Assembly (NCBI RefSeq): GCF_004770045.1
Contig: NZ_RQFO01000004.1
Location: 1,109,501-1,173,500 of the forward strand
Direction of reading: 5' to 3'
Origin: Leptospira montravelensis
GTDB taxonomy: Bacteria; Spirochaetota; Leptospiria; Leptospirales; Leptospiraceae
Length of the DNA: 64,000 bases
In this document: positions 45,349 through 55,506 of the stretch, one piece after another
Layout: the number at the start of each line of letters is the position of its first letter
Numbering within the stretch: position 1 is the stretch's first letter
The notes under the pieces: generated by a model
The model's input: the letters and a program-made list of their open reading frames with translations, nothing else
What the model was told of the DNA's origin: nothing
Database searches by the model: none
Translations under genes and position numbers: made by a program

Positions 45349-45419
45349 AAGACCTACACTTCAATAAAAAAGTAAAAAAGAAGGATATGGATCTTTGAAA
45401 GCTCATTGGTTAAAAAGAA

Positions 45420-46003
45420 TTAATAAGAAACCATTTCTATTGAAAATGGATTTGTTCCCGCCGTAACTGGAAATCCTGCAAGCGGTGTATGAACTCCATT
45501 TTCACCAATAGAAAATCCTGAGATATTTCCTCCTTCTGTGTTGGAAGAATCCAAAGAAAAATTTGGATCCCTGCATTGTTTCCAGGTGCACTGGTAAGTC
45601 CAACTTACAAATGTTTACCCTTACTGAGTCTACCTACAGATCCCCCGGAGGGATTGGAAGTTGGCATGGCTGGGGATAAGATTGTTAAGTTTTCATTGAA
45701 ACCAATGGCCATTCGGTGAATTTCAGGGTTTTGTTCAGAACTTGCCTATAAGTATTTTCCATTCGGATCTAAGGCAAGAGAATACGGTGTCGAAGAAAGG
45801 ACTAAATCGGGATGTTTTATAGATAAACTTCCAGTTTCTGGATTTAGATTGAGAACAGATACAGACTTATTTCCAATGTTTGGCACATACACGACAGTAT
45901 CTGTGGAATTGGTCAATGTAATAGGATCACAATGATTCTTCAATCCAGTGGGTCTACATTGAAAAACAAAGATTGGTATAAGGCAAATAAAAAGAAATAG
46001 AGG
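45420..46003 (-). pseudogene. decayed lactonase-type beta-propeller lipoprotein
   Basis: Pieces of one protein appear in different minus-strand frames: a lipoprotein-like segment with FVFQC, then YVPNIGNKSVSVLNL and SSTPYSLALDPNGKYL (stop at 45746), then SEQNPEIHRMAIGFNENLT, and at the end GNISGFSIGENGVHTPLAGF and NPFSIEMVSY (stop 45420-45422). At least two frameshifts are needed, and no ATG/GTG/TTG precedes the signal segment. These are the repeats of the 6-phosphogluconolactonase/YVTN-type propeller. It follows the MBL gene directly. Confidence 0.65.
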
Positions 46004-46010
46004 TTATCTA

Positions 46011-46958
46011 TTATTTTTTTAAAGGTGTCGAGATTCTATCTTGGTGCCCTGGATAAACAAACTGAATTTCATGAGTTTCTGCTACTTGTTTTAAAAAATC
46101 CAAACTTTTGCGATTCAGTTTCGCATTGGTTGTAAATTTGCCAGGAGTCACTCCCTCTTTCCAACCCCACTGCGTATGACAAGAATCTCCCAGAACCAAA
46201 TGGCCACCACCTTTTGCTGGGATATAAAAAGCTAAACTTCCCGGTGTATGTCCCGGAACAGATAGTATAAAAAAACTTTGGTCTCCAAAGAAATCGAATA
46301 CAGCAATTTCGTTTGAATTTTTCCCAAAATCAAATTGTACTAAATTTGGAATTTCACCTAACAAACGATCCGTGGAACCTTGCACAAAAAGATTGATGAA
46401 TTGTCTACTTGTCACTTCACTAGGCCCCACATAAAAAGGAACAGATCTATCTATTTCGTAAGCCCCAAGAGTGTGATCTAAATGCAAATGCGTGAAAAAA
46501 ATCCCCTTTACATCTACTTTGTTTTTTTGCAAATATGTTTTGGTAGTTTCATAAACTTTGAGTTTTTCAAAATGCATTTGCGATTCTACGATGGAACTAA
46601 CAAGGCTTTTGCCATCTTCACCTTTAGGAAAATTTTTTCCCATACCAGAATCTATCATATAAGTTCCAAATTTCGGATGTTTGACGAGATAAAAGTAAAT
46701 GGATATAGGTTCTAAACGATCCTTTAATCCTATTGCCTTAGGATCATCTAAATCCAGTAAGCCAGCAAGAGAAGCTTCCCAATCTGCCACTTTTACTACT
46801 TGGAAAGTGACATACTGTTTGGGAAGAATTAAGTTTGGAAGAGTAGCACTTGTTTTGTCGGAAATATATGGTTTTATTTTATGTGATGTCACTTGGCAAG
46901 AGAAAGCCAATGCCAAAACACCGTAGAATAAAAAATCAAATCTTTTAAAAAACATCAA
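46011..46958 (-). CDS. metallo-beta-lactamase-fold lipoprotein hydrolase
   Basis: 315 residues. The lipoprotein signal ends in LAFSC (Cys about 21). Zinc-site motifs are THLHLDHTLGAY, VPGHTPGSLAFY, VLGDSCHTQWGW and YPGHQDRI, the full set of an active binuclear hydrolase. It resembles AHL-lactonase-like (AttM/AiiA) members, but that substrate is not shown. ATG 46958 overlaps the clpP stop by 4 bases, an odd pairing of a cytosolic protease and an exported hydrolase. Confidence 0.82.
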   Translation of the reverse strand: MMFFKRFDFLFYGVLALAFSCQVTSHKIKPYISDKTSATLPNLILPKQYVTFQVVKVADWEASLAGLLDLDDPKAIGLKDRLEPISIYFYLVKHPKFGTYMIDSGMGKNFPKGEDGKSLVSSIVESQMHFEKLKVYETTKTYLQKNKVDVKGIFFTHLHLDHTLGAYEIDRSVPFYVGPSEVTSRQFINLFVQGSTDRLLGEIPNLVQFDFGKNSNEIAVFDFFGDQSFFILSVPGHTPGSLAFYIPAKGGGHLVLGDSCHTQWGWKEGVTPGKFTTNAKLNRKSLDFLKQVAETHEIQFVYPGHQDRISTPLKK

Positions 46959-47518
46959 TCACCTCCAATGATCTTATCAATGATACCATAATCTAAGGCT
47001 TCCTTCGCAGTAAACCAAGTATCACGTTCCGTATCTTCCTTCATTTTTTCAAGTGATTGGCCCGTTGCCCTAGCCATAATTTCATTTAACAAATCTTTTT
47101 CTCTTTTGACTGAATCGGCAAATATCCTTATATCTTCGGCTGGCCCTTTAAATTCTCCCATAACATGGGGTTGGTGAATCAGGACTTTACTATGAGGGTA
47201 TGCAAATCGAAATCCTTTGGTTCCAGAAAGCAGTAAAACAGCACCAAAAGACATAGCCATTCCAAGACAGGTTGTATGCACAGGATTGTGAAGGTGATTC
47301 ATTACATCTAAAATCGCCAAACCAGCATAAGTTGAACCTCCCGGAGAGTGAATGTAAAGTGTAATAGGTCTTGTTGGATCTAATGCTTCTAGATATAAAA
47401 AACGATCAATTAAATATCTTCCGGAATTGTCATTTACCTCACCCCAAAGAAATACTTTTCTTTGTTCGAGATAAACATTTTCGATTTGTCCATTTGAATA
47501 AACTTGAGTTGCTTCCAA
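46955..47518 (-). CDS. clpP: ATP-dependent Clp protease proteolytic subunit
   Basis: 187 residues, slightly short of the usual 195-205. The serine protease triad is intact: Ser90 in GMAMSFGAVLL (GQAASMG in canonical ClpP), His115 in VLIHQPH and Asp166 in TERDTWFTA. ClpP forms a barrel and needs ClpX or ClpA to unfold substrates; neither is adjacent. The altered nucleophile motif suggests a divergent paralogue rather than the main copy. It lies 9 bases downstream of a sigma factor gene on the same strand. Confidence 0.88.
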   Translation of the reverse strand: MEATQVYSNGQIENVYLEQRKVFLWGEVNDNSGRYLIDRFLYLEALDPTRPITLYIHSPGGSTYAGLAILDVMNHLHNPVHTTCLGMAMSFGAVLLLSGTKGFRFAYPHSKVLIHQPHVMGEFKGPAEDIRIFADSVKREKDLLNEIMARATGQSLEKMKEDTERDTWFTAKEALDYGIIDKIIGGD

Positions 47519-47527
47519 ATCAATCTC

Positions 47528-48106
47528 CTAAGCCGCTACCATGAAAGTAGAATTAGCTTCCGGCCTAAATGTTTCGCCTATTCCGTTCCTAAGAATTTTT
47601 TTAACCCGAATATGTCTTTTTTTAATAAAAGATAATGATTTCCCTTCTGATTTTGAAATTTCGACTAAAGAATAATTTTTGTAATAATAAAGATCTATAA
47701 GCTTTTGATCTTCCGGTTCCAACTTTTTGAGATTTTGTGTTATCGTTTCATAACATTCTTTCTCGAGGAAGGAAGTATGTAATTCTTCCGAATTTTGTTC
47801 GATCTGGATTGGGTCCACAAAAACCAAATTCTGTGTCTCCTTCTTTCGCAATATACGGTCCACATGTTTGATAAGAACCCTTTTAAGCAAAGTTGGAAAT
47901 GCTTGCGGAGTGGTTATTTTTTCCAAGTTCTGATACAAATCCCAGAATGATTCCTGGACAACGTCTTGCGAGAGATCCTCATCTTTAAGAATCTTATAGG
48001 CGAATTGATTGGCAAATCTAGAAAATCGATTTTGTAAATCAGCCCAAGCACGGAGGTTACCGGATTTTACCTGGTCCAAAAGTTCAATGTAGGATATGTC
48101 ATTCAT
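47528..48106 (-). CDS. sigma-70-family (ECF-like) RNA polymerase sigma factor
   Basis: 192 residues with region 2 (LAWADLQNRFSRFANQF-like, then DVVQESFWDLYQNLEKI) and region 4 (LEPEDQKLIDLYYYKNYSLVEI ... LSFIKKRHIRVKKILR) but no region 3 or 1.1, so ECF-type. The C-terminus has about 15 extra residues. It leads a minus-strand unit of sigma factor, clpP, MBL lipoprotein and lactonase relic. No anti-sigma factor gene is adjacent. Confidence 0.85.
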   Translation of the reverse strand: MNDISYIELLDQVKSGNLRAWADLQNRFSRFANQFAYKILKDEDLSQDVVQESFWDLYQNLEKITTPQAFPTLLKRVLIKHVDRILRKKETQNLVFVDPIQIEQNSEELHTSFLEKECYETITQNLKKLEPEDQKLIDLYYYKNYSLVEISKSEGKSLSFIKKRHIRVKKILRNGIGETFRPEANSTFMVAA

Positions 48107-48354
48107 ACTGATAAAAGTCCCAGTTCCCAGTAATTTAGTTCTAAAAAAATGTATATTCCTAGCAATTTTTTGTCCATATAAAATGGGGTTTTGATTCTCT
48201 TTAGGAAACTAGGAAATTTTATATATGGCCACTCTAGTGCAGGATTATGATTTTTTCTTACAAACGCCGATTAGCACTGACTTGGTGCCTCAGGATTAAT
48301 ACCTAAACACCTTTTATTCCTTGTTATATTAAACTAACGAATAAGAAGGATTCC

Positions 48355-50874
48355 TTGACTTTTAAGGGAAGAATTGATTCTTTTCATTCCAGAATGACCC
48401 AGTTTTTAACCTTTGTTCGTTCCTTATTTTTGGCCCCTGCTGGAGTGGAACTCCGCTACCAAAGGTATTATGTAGCAACTAATTCCATTTATGTTTTAGC
48501 AGGTCTCATTCACTTTACCTTTATTTTTTTCTTTGGGATAGTCGGTGCCTGGGAAATGGCTTTTTTCAATGTAGGAAGCGTTTTTTGGTTCGCCCTTACC
48601 ATTTGGATCAATCGCAAAAAATATCTTTTTACATCTTTGTATTTATGTTTTTCTGAAGTGTTTCTGCACGCATTAGCAGCAACGTTCTTTTTTGGTTGGG
48701 GTGCAGGTTATCAGTATTACATGATGCTTTTTGCCACCGGAATCTTCTTATTACCGCCGGGAAAAAACTTTTTAAAATTTGGGAGTATTGTCATCGAATG
48801 TTTACTCTTTGCATCGACTTATTATTATTCTATGACAAACCCACCTGTTTATGTTTGGAATACCAATTTTCTTGCTCTTATCAATGTATCGAATATTATT
48901 TTTTCCACATTATTTCATGCGGGATTTGCTTACTATTTTACTTTAGCAGCTAACATAGCAGAAGATTCCTTGGAGAGAGAAAATAAAGCGCAAACAGCTT
49001 TTTTTCAAAATATATCCCATGAACTAAGGACCCCACTTACTTTAATTTCTGGTCTATCAGAATCTGCCCTTCAAAGAGAAGAAGGATTATCGACAACCGA
49101 AGTAAAAGTCATTGTAAATCAAGCGCGACGCCTGACACGCTTAGTAAATCAACTTTTAGATCTTCAAAAAATTACTTCAGAAAGATTGGAACTCCGAAAA
49201 TCCAACCTTCGTTTGGATGAATTTTTGACACAAGTTTCCGATAATTTTACTTCCTACGTAAAACGCAAAAACATTCACTTTGAACTTATATTATGCAAAG
49301 ATCCAGTATTTGTGGAAGTTGATCCTGAACAATTAGACAAATGTATATTTAATTATTTATCTAACTCAATCAAGTTCACTGAGTCCGGTGGGAAAATTAT
49401 TTTAGAATTACAAAAAAAAGAAAACGAGGCCATTATTTCTGTACGAGACACAGGAATTGGAATGGCAGAAAACCAAATCCTTAGATTGTTCTCTAGATTT
49501 GGGATTAGTGAAGCTTCTCTAACGAGGGAACAAGAAGGAACAGGTTTAGGGCTTGCTTTAGTAAAGGAATTAATTGAATTACATGGTGGCAAGGTTGGAG
49601 TGGAGAGTGAACTAGGAAAAGGCTCTATTTTTTATTTCACTCTACCTCTTTCGTTAAATACTTTCCAAGAATCTTTAACAGTTACAAACCATTATCATTT
49701 ATTCAAACATGAATATATCCCAGAGGAAAAAAATAACACTCCTCTTTCTTTTGATAAAATTTACACTAGAAAAACCACCAAACTTTTAGTAGTCGAAGAT
49801 AATCCTGATTTACGATCATATTTAGGATCTGTCTTAACTCGCGTGGGATTTCATGTTTTAGTCGCTGCTGATGGCCAAGCTGGACTTGAAACAATTTTCT
49901 CCGAAACACCGGACTTAGTCATAACAGATCTAATGATGCCAAAATTAAGTGGTCTCGACTTAATTCGTGAAGTTAGAAAAAAAGACCATCTTCACTCACT
50001 ACCAATCATCCTACTGACAGCCAAAGCAGATGCAGCCACAAGAAAAGAAGTTCATGGTGAAGGTGCCGACATCTACCTATCCAAACCTTTCTTAGAGTCA
50101 GAACTTTTGAGTGTGATTCGCAATGCCTTACGATTAAAAGAAAAAGAATTATATTTAAGGGAAGAACTTTCACGTGGCATTCGTATTCAGAAAAAACTAC
50201 TACCTGAATTGAACTTTGATAAAGAATTAATTTCAGTGGAATTAGAATTTTTACCAAGTGATGGAATTGCAGGAGATTATTACCTCGTACAATCATTAGG
50301 TGAAGGAAAAACATTTTTATTTTTAGCTGATGTTTCTGGTCATGGATTTTCTGCCGGAATGATTTCTGCTATATTACACTTTGTATTACAAATTACGGAT
50401 ACTCCCAAAACGGATCCCAAAGCATGTTTGGAACGATTAAATGCTTATTTATATGGGAACACGGCTGGTTTGTTTGTCACGGCGGTGGCGGCAGTTGTAG
50501 ACTCAGTTCAAAAGAAATTTACTTGGTCTAAAGCAGGACATGAAGATATTTATTTGGGAACAAATGATGGTTTTTCCTCGTTAGTTGGAAATGGAAAACC
50601 ATTGGCTATTTTACCACAGTGGGAAGGCAACAATTATGAAGTGGATTATCTGCAAGGGGATAAACTTTTCTTATTTTCTGATGGAATTTTTGATGTTCGT
50701 TCCAATGACCAAACCCTATTCCGCGAATTTGGATTTTGGGATTGGGCCAAAGAGAAACAAAATTGGAAAGAAAAATCTTCTTTAAAAAATTTGTTATTAA
50801 AAGCAAGGCAACATCAAAACACAGAGAAGTTTGAGGATGATGTTACACTTCTTTCTGTGGAATTTTTGAAATAA
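48355..50874 (+). CDS. hybrid histidine kinase with receiver and PP2C/SpoIIE phosphatase domains
   Basis: 839 residues. Six or so membrane segments (about 40-205) precede HisKA with His222 ([11 protein letters not shown]) and a HATPase ([31 protein letters not shown], about 330-430). A receiver follows (479-590, phosphate acceptor Asp525 in ITDLMMPK, Lys577 in YLSKPF). The C-terminal PP2C/SpoIIE domain (about 625-839) has Asp641 (GIAGDYY), Asp659 ([12 protein letters not shown]) and a late FEDDVTLL. One protein therefore joins two-component signalling to serine-phosphatase output. TTG 48355 follows GAAGGA 4 bases upstream. Confidence 0.88.
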   Translation: MTFKGRIDSFHSRMTQFLTFVRSLFLAPAGVELRYQRYYVATNSIYVLAGLIHFTFIFFFGIVGAWEMAFFNVGSVFWFALTIWINRKKYLFTSLYLCFSEVFLHALAATFFFGWGAGYQYYMMLFATGIFLLPPGKNFLKFGSIVIECLLFASTYYYSMTNPPVYVWNTNFLALINVSNIIFSTLFHAGFAYYFTLAANIAEDSLERENKAQTAFFQNISHELRTPLTLISGLSESALQREEGLSTTEVKVIVNQARRLTRLVNQLLDLQKITSERLELRKSNLRLDEFLTQVSDNFTSYVKRKNIHFELILCKDPVFVEVDPEQLDKCIFNYLSNSIKFTESGGKIILELQKKENEAIISVRDTGIGMAENQILRLFSRFGISEASLTREQEGTGLGLALVKELIELHGGKVGVESELGKGSIFYFTLPLSLNTFQESLTVTNHYHLFKHEYIPEEKNNTPLSFDKIYTRKTTKLLVVEDNPDLRSYLGSVLTRVGFHVLVAADGQAGLETIFSETPDLVITDLMMPKLSGLDLIREVRKKDHLHSLPIILLTAKADAATRKEVHGEGADIYLSKPFLESELLSVIRNALRLKEKELYLREELSRGIRIQKKLLPELNFDKELISVELEFLPSDGIAGDYYLVQSLGEGKTFLFLADVSGHGFSAGMISAILHFVLQITDTPKTDPKACLERLNAYLYGNTAGLFVTAVAAVVDSVQKKFTWSKAGHEDIYLGTNDGFSSLVGNGKPLAILPQWEGNNYEVDYLQGDKLFLFSDGIFDVRSNDQTLFREFGFWDWAKEKQNWKEKSSLKNLLLKARQHQNTEKFEDDVTLLSVEFLK

Positions 50875-50921
50875 ATATGGGAATTCCATAAGTCGGAAGA
50901 TTTCACTCCATCCAAAGGGAA

Positions 50922-52142
50922 TCATCTTTTCATCCGTCTTCGGATCACCAATTTATCTAATTCAGTATTTGCATAAACCAGTGCCTTGTTATAATAGCTA
51001 TTAGCTTTTTCTGGCTCTAATTCTGCATTCAATTCTCCTAATAGAAAAAAATAATAAGGATTGGTTTTTAGATCCAGACTTTGGAGCTCCTTTAAGGCAA
51101 GATCCCTTCCCTTCAGCTTAAATAACGCATAGGCCTTATTTAATAAAAGCAAGGGAGATGGTTCAATTTCCAAAAGTCCTGTATAAAGTTGAAAAATAGA
51201 CTCCCACTTCTTTTCTGTTTCTTCAGGGCATGTATGCCAATATGCAATTGCTGCCTCCAAATGGTATTTGGAAAATTTTGGTTCTAAATTTGCCTGAAAA
51301 AAGAAATACTCTCCCTTTTTTATAAATTCCTGGTTCCAAAGTTTTCGATTCTGATCCTCATAAAGTATGATTTCCCCCTCTCCACTTAACCTTGCTTCAA
51401 ACCTTGATATATGAAAACAGAGGAGAGAAAGAAGTGCGTTCACTTCACCAGTGTTAGTTTCTTTATTTTCCAATAGAAGTGAACATAGGCGAATCGCCTC
51501 GAGGCATAATTCTTTCCTAAGGATACTGTCCTGAGTTTGGGAACAATAACCTTCATTGAAAAGTAAATAGATAGTTCTAAGCACCGAAGAAATCCTTTCC
51601 CCTAATTCCAAAGAAGTTGGAAATTCTAATTTAATATTGTTTTCTCTAAGTTTATTTTTTGCTCGGAGTAACCTCTTATTAATTGTCTCTTTATTCGATA
51701 GGAAAGCCTTTGCGATCTCATCGATCCCAAATCCACATAAAATTCGGAGAGATAAGCCAATTTGTGACTCTAAAGGAATCGATGGATGGGCCAACGCAAA
51801 TATCATTCGCAATTGGCTGTCTCTAATATTCTCCTCGGATAGGTCTAATTCTGAATCGAATATAAAACTTTCCTTTTGTAAATAAGGAAGAACCTTGTTT
51901 TGCAAAATAGAATCTCGATGAACCAGATTTTTAGCTTTATTTTTAGCGACTACATACAACCAAGCGACTGGGTTCTCTGGAATTCCATTTAATCCCCAGG
52001 CTTGTGATGCAGTCAAAAAAGTTTCACTAGTTATATCTTCTGCCATCTCAATCTGTGAAAAACCAAATTTTTTACAAAGAACCGATATGATTTTTGTATA
52101 TTCAGTTCGAAATAAATGCGGTAATAACTCAGATTGTTTCAT
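50922..52142 (-). CDS. ECF42-type sigma factor with C-terminal TPR-like domain
   Basis: 406 residues, twice the usual ECF size. Region 2 (FSQIEMAEDITSETFLTASQAW, NPVAWLYVVAKNKA) and region 4 (GFGIDEIAKAFLSNKETINKRLLRAKNKLR) are at the N-terminus. The C-terminal 200 residues are helical and TPR-like (LLEIEPSPLLLLNKAYALFK, LGELNAELEPEKANSYYNKAL). This is the ECF42 group, in which the C-terminal extension is needed for function and no anti-sigma factor is encoded. The adjacent YCII/DGPF gene is the known partner of this group. Confidence 0.85.
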   Translation of the reverse strand: MKQSELLPHLFRTEYTKIISVLCKKFGFSQIEMAEDITSETFLTASQAWGLNGIPENPVAWLYVVAKNKAKNLVHRDSILQNKVLPYLQKESFIFDSELDLSEENIRDSQLRMIFALAHPSIPLESQIGLSLRILCGFGIDEIAKAFLSNKETINKRLLRAKNKLRENNIKLEFPTSLELGERISSVLRTIYLLFNEGYCSQTQDSILRKELCLEAIRLCSLLLENKETNTGEVNALLSLLCFHISRFEARLSGEGEIILYEDQNRKLWNQEFIKKGEYFFFQANLEPKFSKYHLEAAIAYWHTCPEETEKKWESIFQLYTGLLEIEPSPLLLLNKAYALFKLKGRDLALKELQSLDLKTNPYYFFLLGELNAELEPEKANSYYNKALVYANTELDKLVIRRRMKR

Positions 52143-52171
52143 AATTATTTCAGAATATACTATTTCTCTAA

Positions 52172-52528
52172 TTAATCTTCCTTATGAATGCCAATCACCT
52201 TCCGAACCTCTACACTATTACCGGCTCCCATAAGGATCGGACAATTTTTTGCAATTTTTACCGCATCATCAAAATCTTTTGCATAAATGATAATAAAACC
52301 TGCAAGCGATTCTTTAGTTTCTACATAAGGACCATCTGTAATGATCATATCTGATTGAATGACTCTGCCTTCTGTAGACAAAGCAGTTCCAGATTTAAAC
52401 TTTTTTTCTGCTACAATTCCATTGATCCATTCTTGGTATTGTAACATGTAGACTTGCAATTGTTCGGGTGATGGTTGTACATCTTTTGTGAGTATATCCA
52501 AACGCATTAGAATTAAATATTCTTCCAT
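52172..52528 (-). CDS. YCII/DGPF-domain protein
   Basis: 118 residues, matching the DGPF/YCII family: N-terminal EEYLILMRLD, central VIQSDMIITDGPYVETKESLAGF (the DGPF motif as TDGPYVETKE) and C-terminal AKNCPILMGAGNSVEVRKV. Genes of this family are a hallmark of ECF41/ECF42 loci and are regulated by the sigma factor. Biochemical role unknown. The stop lies 29 bases before the sigma gene start, and the start overlaps the upstream hydrolase stop by one base. Confidence 0.88.
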   Translation of the reverse strand: MEEYLILMRLDILTKDVQPSPEQLQVYMLQYQEWINGIVAEKKFKSGTALSTEGRVIQSDMIITDGPYVETKESLAGFIIIYAKDFDDAVKIAKNCPILMGAGNSVEVRKVIGIHKED

Positions 52529-53538
52529 TATCTACTTTCCTTTTTTTTATTTGTATTTCTATGAATAAATTTCAAAACCCTCGTTTCATATTCTGATTGG
52601 TTTGTTTCCCATATCGATCCATGAGATCCCAAATCGGGAAACCAAACTTCGCTCGGTCCCGAATATAGTTTTGTTAGCGACATCGAATGTTTGTAAGGCA
52701 CAACTGAATCTTTTTTGCTATGAATGATCAATAGAGGCACATTCCTAGCCAAAGGTAAAGAATTTTCGGGACTCAGTAGTGTGTCAAATTTTCCTCGAAT
52801 CAACACTAACTCTATGAGCGATTGAACCATCCAATTCGGTAAACTAGCAGACTCGGGCGAATCCAAAATCAACCGTTGAAAACTTAACATAGGATTTTCT
52901 AAGATGATTCCCTCCACTTCTTCCAAAAAAGGAAGCGAAATTAATATCGAAGACGCTCCAACAGAAGAACCCATCATTAGAATATGATTATATTTTTTTG
53001 AAAGATATAAATATGCAGATAATACATCTCTTGATTCGCGATTTCCAAAACTTAAACCAGGAAATTGACAAGGTGCCTCACCATGACAAGATAAATCAAA
53101 ACTAAGAACATCAAATCCTTGTCGGAGATAAAAGGGAATCATCCGAGTAAGTTCTCGCCGGTCTGCCCCTCCCCCATGCACCAGAAGAATCACTCCTTTT
53201 TTTAATACTATGCCGTTATCATATGCAGGTACCAACCATCCAGGCAAATCATAACCGTTCACGGAATGTATCGACACCTCTTTAAATTCAAATTCTTTTG
53301 TTAGGCGGATGTTTCCACAAAATTTTCCCCAAAGTTTCTCTCCTTCAAGACTACACTCCATAAAGTCTTTTGTGATTCCTTTCCATTTAGGAAACAAAAT
53401 CTGATTGCTTGCCTGCCAAATTCCAATGATGAAAAAAGAGAGAAGCAGTATAATCACCATGACTGAGATGAATCCTATCCACCGAACCTTTAGCCATTTT
53501 CCAAGCAAGTGTTGTAACCTAATTAATTTTTCTGGCAT
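52528..53538 (-). CDS. membrane-anchored alpha/beta hydrolase
   Basis: 336 residues with one N-terminal membrane segment (WIGFISVMVIILLLSFFIIGIW). The alpha/beta-hydrolase core has the oxyanion HGGGADRR, nucleophile GSSVGASS (Ser in G-x-S-x-G), acid Asp in HSKKDSVVPY and His in LGSHGSIWE, so it looks active. It is the first gene of the unit with the YCII and ECF42 genes, a less common third member. ATG 53538 has AAGGAG upstream. Ester or amide substrate unknown. Confidence 0.82.
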   Translation of the reverse strand: MPEKLIRLQHLLGKWLKVRWIGFISVMVIILLLSFFIIGIWQASNQILFPKWKGITKDFMECSLEGEKLWGKFCGNIRLTKEFEFKEVSIHSVNGYDLPGWLVPAYDNGIVLKKGVILLVHGGGADRRELTRMIPFYLRQGFDVLSFDLSCHGEAPCQFPGLSFGNRESRDVLSAYLYLSKKYNHILMMGSSVGASSILISLPFLEEVEGIILENPMLSFQRLILDSPESASLPNWMVQSLIELVLIRGKFDTLLSPENSLPLARNVPLLIIHSKKDSVVPYKHSMSLTKLYSGPSEVWFPDLGSHGSIWETNQSEYETRVLKFIHRNTNKKKESR

Positions 53539-53820
53539 AGAGATCTCCTTACTCTCTATAGCAATTGAAGATTCAAAAACTGGACAAGTTCCAACAAAAA
53601 CGCGAATAAATTTAAAATAAAATGGGAGAAATTGGAAAGTTCGTTTTCAAAGGGAAAGGTTTCTGGTAGAGAGAAATTTGCGACCTTCCCACAAGCCACT
53701 CCCCTCCACCCTAACTCGGGCGAGGGATTGTGGATTCACAATTGAATTATGTCTCATTATATGATCATTCGGACACATATTTTTGCTGCGAACCTAAAAC
53801 CTTGGTCCGTGTCCTAAATT

Positions 53821-55485
53821 TTATTTGGCTTCTTCACCATTTAATAACACTTTCTGAATTTGGATTTTATGAAAATCCTCTCCCCTCGTATCATATGGAT
53901 TTTTATCCAATATGACCATATCAGCCCATTTACCAACTTCAAGACTGCCCAGTTTATCTTTCATTCCTATCTGATAAGCACCATTAACTGTCATTGCTCG
54001 AATTGCTTCTCGATTGGTAATTGCTTCTTTTGCACCAAGAATTCTTCCAGATTTCGTTTTCCTTGTAATTGCAGTTTGCATCAAACTAAAAGCATCAGCC
54101 GGAAACATAGGACTATCTGCGTGCAAAGTTGGATAAAGATTGTTCATAAATGAACTCTTTACAGGTAAAATTAAATTTGCTCTAGTCTCGCCGAGTAATG
54201 AATCCTGTAGAACATCTCCATAATAATAAAGATGGTTAATATGAAAACTCGGAGTTATGCGATTTTTTTTCATTGTTGGCAAGTTTTCTATTGGTAACAA
54301 CAAACAGTGCTCTACTCTAAATGGCAGTTTACTAGTAACAGATTCTACTTTTGATAAAGCGGTCAGCACTTCTCGATTGGACTTATCTCCTTGGGCATGT
54401 ACGGAAACTTGCCAACCTAAATCAGAATATTTTTTTGCAAGATCAATTATCTCCAATTCGGTTAAATGAGAATTACCATTGCTCCCTGGAGCAATTCCCA
54501 TTTTTTCAGTGAGAGAATTATTCAAATAAGGATCATCTAGATACATACCTCCCATATAGGGTGAACCATCATGCCATAATTTGATACCTAAGATTTGAAA
54601 ATATGGATCTGAACTATCAGGTTTTCCTGGAAGATATTTCAGTTCATCTTTTACTAAATAAAAAAATTGCCTGATTCTTGGTTTAAAATTCTTAGAGGCA
54701 GCAATTTTTGCAAATAGTGGCGGCACATTATAACCCAATGACGCAACGGATGTAAATCCCGAATGCAATAGATTATCCAGTGTTAAAGTATACCGATTAT
54801 ATATTCTAAGGGGAGATTTCAACCTTTCCAAAAAAGGGCCAGCGGCTGCCGACTCTACTATGTATCCAGTAAAATCTCCTTCCGAATCTCTTTCGTAATA
54901 TGACCCGTTTCCTGGATCTTTTGATGATCGTGAAAGTCCAATTTCTTCAAATGCCTTGGTATTTGCCCAAAATGAATGTATCGATTGAGCAATAATAAAA
55001 ATAGGATGATCTACCGAAAGCTCATCTAATTTTTTTCGAGTAGGGATTTGCAAATCCGGGACAAGCGCCGGATCGAGACCCATTGCATAAATCCATTCTC
55101 CTTTAGGTGTCTTTTTTACGGCTTCCCGTAAGGATCCCCAAACTTCTTCATTGGATTTATTTTTAAAACCGCTAACGTCAACCATACCACTAAATAACGC
55201 ACTTAAAGTCGGATGTTCATGACTGGCTATAAAACCTGGTAAAAGTGTTTTTCCTTCTAAATCGTGAAGAATTGTATTTTTGTCCTGGTGTTCGAATACT
55301 TCCTTTTTGGTTCCTACTGCGATTAGAATTCCATCTCGAATCGCAATGGCTTCGACAATTTCATCTAAGTCGTTAACAGTTAAAATGGTTCCATTATAAT
55401 AAATAAAATCTGCCTTCTCTGTATTTTTACCACCGATGGAAACTGTGAATAGAAAAATTAAAACTAAGGTTCGAAGTTTTGACAT
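53821..55485 (-). CDS. exported amidohydrolase (YtcJ-like)
   Basis: About 554 residues with a signal peptide (LRTLVLIFLFTVSIGG). Amidohydrolase family 3 motifs are LLPGFIASHEHPTL (metal His pair), SVHAQGDKSNREVL, RVEHCLLLP, and the C-terminal LGSLEVGKWADMVILDKNP. It is probably periplasmic. Substrate unknown. ATG 55485 is chosen because a GGA lies 9 bases upstream; ATG 55494 and GTG 55506 are also in frame. The 600-base region upstream has a structured repeat. Confidence 0.83.
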   Translation of the reverse strand: MSKLRTLVLIFLFTVSIGGKNTEKADFIYYNGTILTVNDLDEIVEAIAIRDGILIAVGTKKEVFEHQDKNTILHDLEGKTLLPGFIASHEHPTLSALFSGMVDVSGFKNKSNEEVWGSLREAVKKTPKGEWIYAMGLDPALVPDLQIPTRKKLDELSVDHPIFIIAQSIHSFWANTKAFEEIGLSRSSKDPGNGSYYERDSEGDFTGYIVESAAAGPFLERLKSPLRIYNRYTLTLDNLLHSGFTSVASLGYNVPPLFAKIAASKNFKPRIRQFFYLVKDELKYLPGKPDSSDPYFQILGIKLWHDGSPYMGGMYLDDPYLNNSLTEKMGIAPGSNGNSHLTELEIIDLAKKYSDLGWQVSVHAQGDKSNREVLTALSKVESVTSKLPFRVEHCLLLPIENLPTMKKNRITPSFHINHLYYYGDVLQDSLLGETRANLILPVKSSFMNNLYPTLHADSPMFPADAFSLMQTAITRKTKSGRILGAKEAITNREAIRAMTVNGAYQIGMKDKLGSLEVGKWADMVILDKNPYDTRGEDFHKIQIQKVLLNGEEAK

Positions 55486-55506
55486 TAGCTTCATTCCATT
55501 AGTCAC

